Assembly (NCBI GenBank): GCA_045660745.1
Contig: JAZREJ010000039.1
Coordinates: 1 to 64,000 of the forward strand
Length of the DNA: 64,000 bases
Direction of reading: 5' to 3'
Origin: RGIG6353 sp045660745
Lineage (GTDB): Bacteria; Bacillota; Clostridia; Oscillospirales; SIG627
Both the position numbers and the translations under genes were made by a program. The notes below the pieces were generated by a model. It searched no databases. It saw only the letters and a list, made by a program, of their open reading frames with translations, and was not told the DNA's origin. Each line of letters begins with the position of its first letter. The stretch's first letter is position 1. Of the stretch, positions 61,107 to 64,000 are shown piece by piece.

Positions 61107-61120
61107 CGGGTTATGTAAAT
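61085..61120. promoter_or_regulatory. Inverted repeat ATTTACAT / ATGTAAAT in the divergent promoter region
   Basis: ATTTACAT at 61085-61092 and its perfect inverse ATGTAAAT at 61113-61120 flank both -10 boxes. This could be an operator of the adjacent AraC regulator. Confidence 0.45.
61091..61119 (-). promoter_or_regulatory. Promoter of the glycerol dehydrogenase-like gene
   Basis: On the minus strand TTTACA (61119-61114), 17 bp, TAAAAT (61096-61091), placing the start near 61084. Confidence 0.65.
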
Positions 61121-61163
61121 ACGTTTAATTGATTATAATTTCAGATTTATTGCGGAGAAGTAT

Positions 61164-61982
61164 ATGATATTTAGCGCTTACCAAAATTCAAAAGAAGGAC
61201 TGTTCGACATATCCATTGTAAGTAGCGGACACATATTTGCTCAAAACGGAAGAAGCATTATCCGTCCCTTCGGCAGACAGGATTGGCTATTGTTTTACGT
61301 TGTAAAAGGCACGGAGAAATTTGAATTAACCGAAAACTGTTTTGCAAAGGAAGGCTCCTTCGTTATCTTCAAGCCGGGTGAAAAGCAAATACACACATAT
61401 ATGGGTGATGAAACCGGAGAATTTTACTACGTTCATTTTACGGCCCCCAACAGCTTTTTACCATTCGGCTTTGAGACCTCAAAAATATATTTTTCAAAAC
61501 CTGACACAACCGTAACAGACCTCTTTGAGGAGGTGATAAGCGAGCTTCATCTGAGAAAGCCATCCTTTGAAAAGCTATGTGTTTCCCTGCTCTTTGTGAT
61601 TTTTTCGCACCTTGAGAGAAATGCATCAAAAAGCACGTACGTCGAGGAACGGTATACCGATAAAATATCCTTTGTTATCCACAAAATGAACAAGGAGTAC
61701 AATGCAAGCACACCCCTTGACGAATACGCAAGCTTGTGTAATATGAGTAAATTCCACTTTATAAGAGTTTTTAAATCAATCACAGGATTCTCCCCTCTTG
61801 AATACAGAAGCCGAACAAGACTTGAGCACGCAAAGGCGTTTTTGAATTCCTCCGATACAATAGGAGAAATATCGGAAAAGCTCGGATACAGCTCACAAAG
61901 ATATTTTTGTGACGCATTTAAAAAAGCCTTCGGAATCAGCCCGAGCGAATACAGAAAGAGAAAAAAATCATCGGACGGTTAA
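61164..61982 (+). CDS. AraC-family transcriptional regulator
   Basis: The 272-residue regulator has a cupin-like sensor (WLLFYVVKGTEKFELTE; FVIFKPGEKQIHTYM) and a C-terminal DNA-binding domain (PLDEYASLCNMSKFHFIRVFK; IGEISEKLGYSSQRYFCDAFKKAFGISPSEYRKR). It is divergent from the glycerol dehydrogenase-like gene and shares overlapping promoters with it, making it the likely local regulator. Start follows GCGGAGAAGTAT. Confidence 0.94.
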   Translation: MIFSAYQNSKEGLFDISIVSSGHIFAQNGRSIIRPFGRQDWLLFYVVKGTEKFELTENCFAKEGSFVIFKPGEKQIHTYMGDETGEFYYVHFTAPNSFLPFGFETSKIYFSKPDTTVTDLFEEVISELHLRKPSFEKLCVSLLFVIFSHLERNASKSTYVEERYTDKISFVIHKMNKEYNASTPLDEYASLCNMSKFHFIRVFKSITGFSPLEYRSRTRLEHAKAFLNSSDTIGEISEKLGYSSQRYFCDAFKKAFGISPSEYRKRKKSSDG

Positions 61983-61994
61983 AAGCCGTCCGAT
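61961..61994. terminator. Terminator between the AraC gene and the GDSL gene
   Basis: ATCGGACGG, TTAAAAG, CCGTCCGAT (stem 61970-61994). On the minus strand it is followed by GATTTTTTTC, so it is a strong terminator for the GDSL gene; on the plus strand the T run is weaker. Confidence 0.85.
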
Positions 61995-62000
61995 CTGTCT

Positions 62001-62561
62001 TTATAAAGTCTTTGCTACCTCACGAATCACCTTAACCGTTGCCTCTGTGCAAGCATTGATTGCGCCTTCCGCAAGGTGAAGTCTATCGTCTCTTAAATAT
62101 TCGTGACGGTGGGGGTATACAACCGAATAAAGGTCATTTATTATAACTCCCTTCTCCTTTAAGATGGGTACTATAAGCTTGTTGTACTCCTCGATTCGCT
62201 CGTTTGAGTGTCCTTCACAAGGCTCGTTTACGGGAGTGGTGGTAGCGAAAATAACCTTTTTGCCTATCTTCAAAAGATGGTCGGCAATTCTCGTCATGTT
62301 TGCAACGTACTCCTCCTTAGACGTGAACACTCCGTCTCCGAGATCGTTTACATCCCAAAGTCCGTTATTCCAATGAATAATGTCAGCGCCCTCCATCTTT
62401 GAAACCCATTCGTAGGAAACGTAGCGGAGAGTATATTTTGAAAATCTTCCGTTATCGGCGGGCTGCCACGTTTCAAACTCATCCTTCAATATTTCAGGCA
62501 CCTTTGTGCCGTAGCCTATCATACGGATTGAGTCGCCAAGCAATATCAATTTTTTCATCAT
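62001..62561 (-). CDS. SGNH/GDSL-type hydrolase
   Basis: The 186-residue protein starts KKLILLGDSIRMIGYG (block I with the catalytic Ser), has IIHWNNGLWDV (block III Asn) and ends with DRLHLAEGA, which supplies the catalytic Asp and His. No signal peptide is present, so it is a cytoplasmic esterase or lipase, perhaps a sugar deacetylase. Two overlapping ATG codons follow GGAGGATAAA; the first is used here, the second at 62558 is equally possible. It is divergent from the LacI gene at 62722. Confidence 0.85.
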   Translation of the reverse strand: MMKKLILLGDSIRMIGYGTKVPEILKDEFETWQPADNGRFSKYTLRYVSYEWVSKMEGADIIHWNNGLWDVNDLGDGVFTSKEEYVANMTRIADHLLKIGKKVIFATTTPVNEPCEGHSNERIEEYNKLIVPILKEKGVIINDLYSVVYPHRHEYLRDDRLHLAEGAINACTEATVKVIREVAKTL

Positions 62562-62570
62562 TTTATCCTC

Positions 62571-62582
62571 CAACATATGTTG
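62571..62582. promoter_or_regulatory. 12-bp palindrome upstream of the GDSL gene
   Basis: CAACATATGTTG is a perfect palindrome between the promoter and the ribosome site of the GDSL gene. It may be an operator; no cognate regulator is evident. Confidence 0.3.
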
Positions 62583-62590
62583 TGTTTCAA

Positions 62591-62619
62591 ATAATAGCAT
62601 ATAATTGATGAAAAATCAA
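62591..62619 (-). promoter_or_regulatory. Promoter of the GDSL gene
   Basis: On the minus strand TTGATT (62619-62614), 17 bp, TATTAT (62596-62591). Confidence 0.65.
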
Positions 62620-62656
62620 GAGCTTTTTTAAAATAAAAAAATATTTTTCAAACGTA

Positions 62657-62685
62657 TTGACAGAGCAATGTGCTTGTGATATAAT
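62657..62685 (+). promoter_or_regulatory. Promoter of the LacI-family gene
   Basis: TTGACA (62657-62662), 17 bp, TATAAT (62680-62685): a perfect sigma-A consensus. Confidence 0.9.
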
Positions 62686-62690
62686 CGCAG

Positions 62691-62704
62691 TGCAACCGAT
62701 TGCA
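62691..62704. promoter_or_regulatory. LacI-type operator at the LacI promoter
   Basis: TGCAACCGATTGCA has TGCAA/TTGCA arms around a CG centre, the usual shape of LacI/GalR-family operators, and lies at the expected start site. This suggests autorepression. Confidence 0.7.
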
Positions 62705-62721
62705 TTAAGGAGGAAAAGCGC

Positions 62722-63747
62722 GTGGCTGAAACTACAATATACACTCTTGCAAGAGAGCTTAACATGACCCCGTCTATGATAAGCCGTGCGTTTAGCCCGA
62801 ACGCAAAAATCAGTGAGGACAAAAGACGGCTTGTTTTAGAAACGGCAGAAAAGAAGGGCTTTGTTCCGAACAAGCTCGCTTCAAGGCTCTCAATGAAAAA
62901 AGTGAGAATCGGGGTCATTGTAAACAGCAGATTCAAAATCAACACCGACAAAATGCTTGTGGGCTTTGAGAGTGCTTATTCAAAGCTCAAGGACTATAAG
63001 ATTGAATATGACGTTAAGGTTATGAATCCTCTTAAAAATACATTTGAGGAATATTCCGAGGCAATCGACTCATTCAAAGACTATGACGGTGTAATACTTA
63101 CGGGTATGAGTGCCACCAAATATACAGACCTGATAAACACGCTTTACAAGTCCTGTCCGAGCATTGTACAGGTACAAGCGGTAAACAACGAAGCAAGCCA
63201 CCTTTTCGCATCTAAGCATGACGAAAAGAGTGCATCAAGCCTTGCATCGGAATTTCTTTACAACTGTCTTAAAAGGAGCAGTTCTAAAAACGTTATTCTG
63301 TTTACGGGCGACCTTGACACAACCCTTCACAAGAGCGCCGCAGACGCATTTTGCGAGGAGTGTAAAAAACACTCTCTTAATCTTACGGATATAATCGACA
63401 TGAAGGATGATGCCTCCTACTTTGAAAAAATCCTTCCCGATATGTACCGCAAGCTTTGCAACACGGACGGGATATACATTACGAGCGGTATTTCCTCCCC
63501 TCTTTGCAAATTTCTTGAAAGAGAAAGGCTTGATGCGTTTCTTGTAGCCTTTGATACCCACTGTGAAATTAAAAGCTATATGGAAAAGGGTGTCATAAGC
63601 GCCACGATATCGCAAGACGTTTCAAGGCAAGCCGAAAGCGCCTTTGAGCTACTTGTCAAGCACATTATATCGGGAGCCGAGTGCCCAGAAACGATATACA
63701 CAGACGTTCAGCTTGTTTTAAAAAGTAATATAAATCAATTCAATTAA
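62722..63747 (+). CDS. LacI-family transcriptional regulator
   Basis: The 341-residue repressor has an N-terminal helix-turn-helix (TIYTLARELNMTPSMISRAF, residues 5-24), a hinge helix (FVPNKLASRLSMKK) and a periplasmic-binding-protein-like sensor from residue 60 to the end. It starts with GTG behind AAGGAGGAAAAGCGC. A matching operator overlaps its own start site. The EamA-like transporter gene begins 9 bp after the stop codon and is probably cotranscribed. Ligand unknown, likely a sugar. Confidence 0.94.
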   Translation: MAETTIYTLARELNMTPSMISRAFSPNAKISEDKRRLVLETAEKKGFVPNKLASRLSMKKVRIGVIVNSRFKINTDKMLVGFESAYSKLKDYKIEYDVKVMNPLKNTFEEYSEAIDSFKDYDGVILTGMSATKYTDLINTLYKSCPSIVQVQAVNNEASHLFASKHDEKSASSLASEFLYNCLKRSSSKNVILFTGDLDTTLHKSAADAFCEECKKHSLNLTDIIDMKDDASYFEKILPDMYRKLCNTDGIYITSGISSPLCKFLERERLDAFLVAFDTHCEIKSYMEKGVISATISQDVSRQAESAFELLVKHIISGAECPETIYTDVQLVLKSNINQFN

Positions 63748-63756
63748 AGAGGTTTT

Positions 63757-64000
63757 ATGATAGCTCTTCAAGTCACAATATCCATGCTCTCCATGGTAAT
63801 ACAAAACTGTTTATTCAACACCTCCTGCAAAAAGGAGCTTCCCACAAACAATCATCTTTTCCGATTCAACATTGTAATGTATGCCATATGCATAATAGTT
63901 TTCGGAGCAACAATTTTCATAGGCGGAATATCACTTTATACGGTGCTTATCGGACTTGTTTTCGGCGTGGTGCTGGCTCTCAGCAACCTCTATAAGATGA
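63757..64000 (+). CDS. EamA/DMT-family transporter, N-terminal fragment
   Basis: The frame opens at ATG 63757 behind AAAGAGGTTTT and runs past the window edge (81 codons seen). It begins IALQVTISMLSMVIQNCLFN, followed by a polar stretch and two more hydrophobic segments (NIVMYAICIIVFGATIFIGG and SLYTVLIGLVFGVVLALS), consistent with the drug/metabolite transporter superfamily. It lies 9 bp after the LacI stop. Identity is provisional because only a quarter of the usual length is visible. Confidence 0.65.
   Translation, partial: MIALQVTISMLSMVIQNCLFNTSCKKELPTNNHLFRFNIVMYAICIIVFGATIFIGGISLYTVLIGLVFGVVLALSNLYKM

Noticed and set aside
1..64000. tRNA, rRNA, CRISPR, transposase, phage or plasmid genes
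   Set aside because: Looked for on both strands by eye; no supporting sequence was found. The isoleucine T-box is the only tRNA-related RNA.

Overview
The window looks like chromosomal DNA of a low-to-moderate GC Gram-positive bacterium of the class Clostridia (Bacillota), probably an uncultured gut or rumen fibre degrader. The main reasons are a T-box leader in front of ileS, a perfect CIRCE element in front of groES-groEL, many sigma-A-type promoters (TTGACA, 17 bp, TATAAT), strong GGAGG ribosome binding sites, and D-Ala-D-Ala carboxypeptidase and lipoprotein genes of Gram-positive style. The organism assignment is an inference. I saw no tRNA, rRNA, CRISPR array, transposase or phage gene.

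Layout. 1-7130: sugar-nucleotide-type aminotransferase (minus), an unclassified large putative glycosidase (plus), an AraC regulator, a Gfo/Idh/MocA oxidoreductase and a GNAT acetyltransferase. 7183-11350: DUF554 membrane protein and ileS with its isoleucine T-box. 11483-14860: a lipoprotein and a secreted DNRLRE/metzincin-like protein behind an attenuator-like leader. 14853-20026: NodB-like protein, AraC regulator, HpcH/HpaI aldolase plus 2-hydroxyacid dehydrogenase, and an NSS-type sodium symporter. 20214-26125: two three-gene operons, NAT-like protein / ceramidase-like hydrolase / aldo-keto reductase, then metallophosphoesterase / PlsC-like acyltransferase / PAP2 phosphatase. 26157-34728: a minus-strand glycan operon (GH clan-A-like enzyme, PMI-like protein with a degenerate N-terminal kinase-like domain, ROK protein, GH2, nitrilase-GDPD fusion), divergent from an AraC gene at 34944 with well-placed 21-bp direct-repeat operator candidates between them. 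35855-40705: housekeeping island (ligA, groES, groEL, DnaQ-like exonuclease). 40741-44230: PfkB kinase divergent from a FucI-like isomerase / ketose 3-epimerase operon with a 30-bp palindromic operator candidate. 44458-47370: DacA-like carboxypeptidase and GH3. 47472-56309: uncharacterised protein, AraC genes, two ThuA paralogues, a second Gfo/Idh oxidoreductase, a CapA lipoprotein with two membrane proteins, and an ADP-ribosylglycohydrolase. 56481-61982: a decayed GH42-type pseudogene, an amidohydrolase fused to a NAT-like domain, two more AraC genes and a glycerol-dehydrogenase-like enzyme. 62001-64000: GDSL hydrolase, an autoregulated LacI-family repressor and the start of an EamA-like transporter.

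Taken together the accessory parts are intracellular carbohydrate catabolism modules. Most glycosidases lack signal peptides, so they probably act on imported oligosaccharides, yet no sugar ABC or PTS transporter is present here. Each module has its own one-component regulator (seven AraC, one LacI). The most unusual content is a set of unexpected domain combinations: amidohydrolase-NAT, nitrilase-GDPD, kinase-like-PMI and DNRLRE-metzincin. A second unusual feature is a cluster of acyl/lipid-phosphate enzymes at 20-26 kb.
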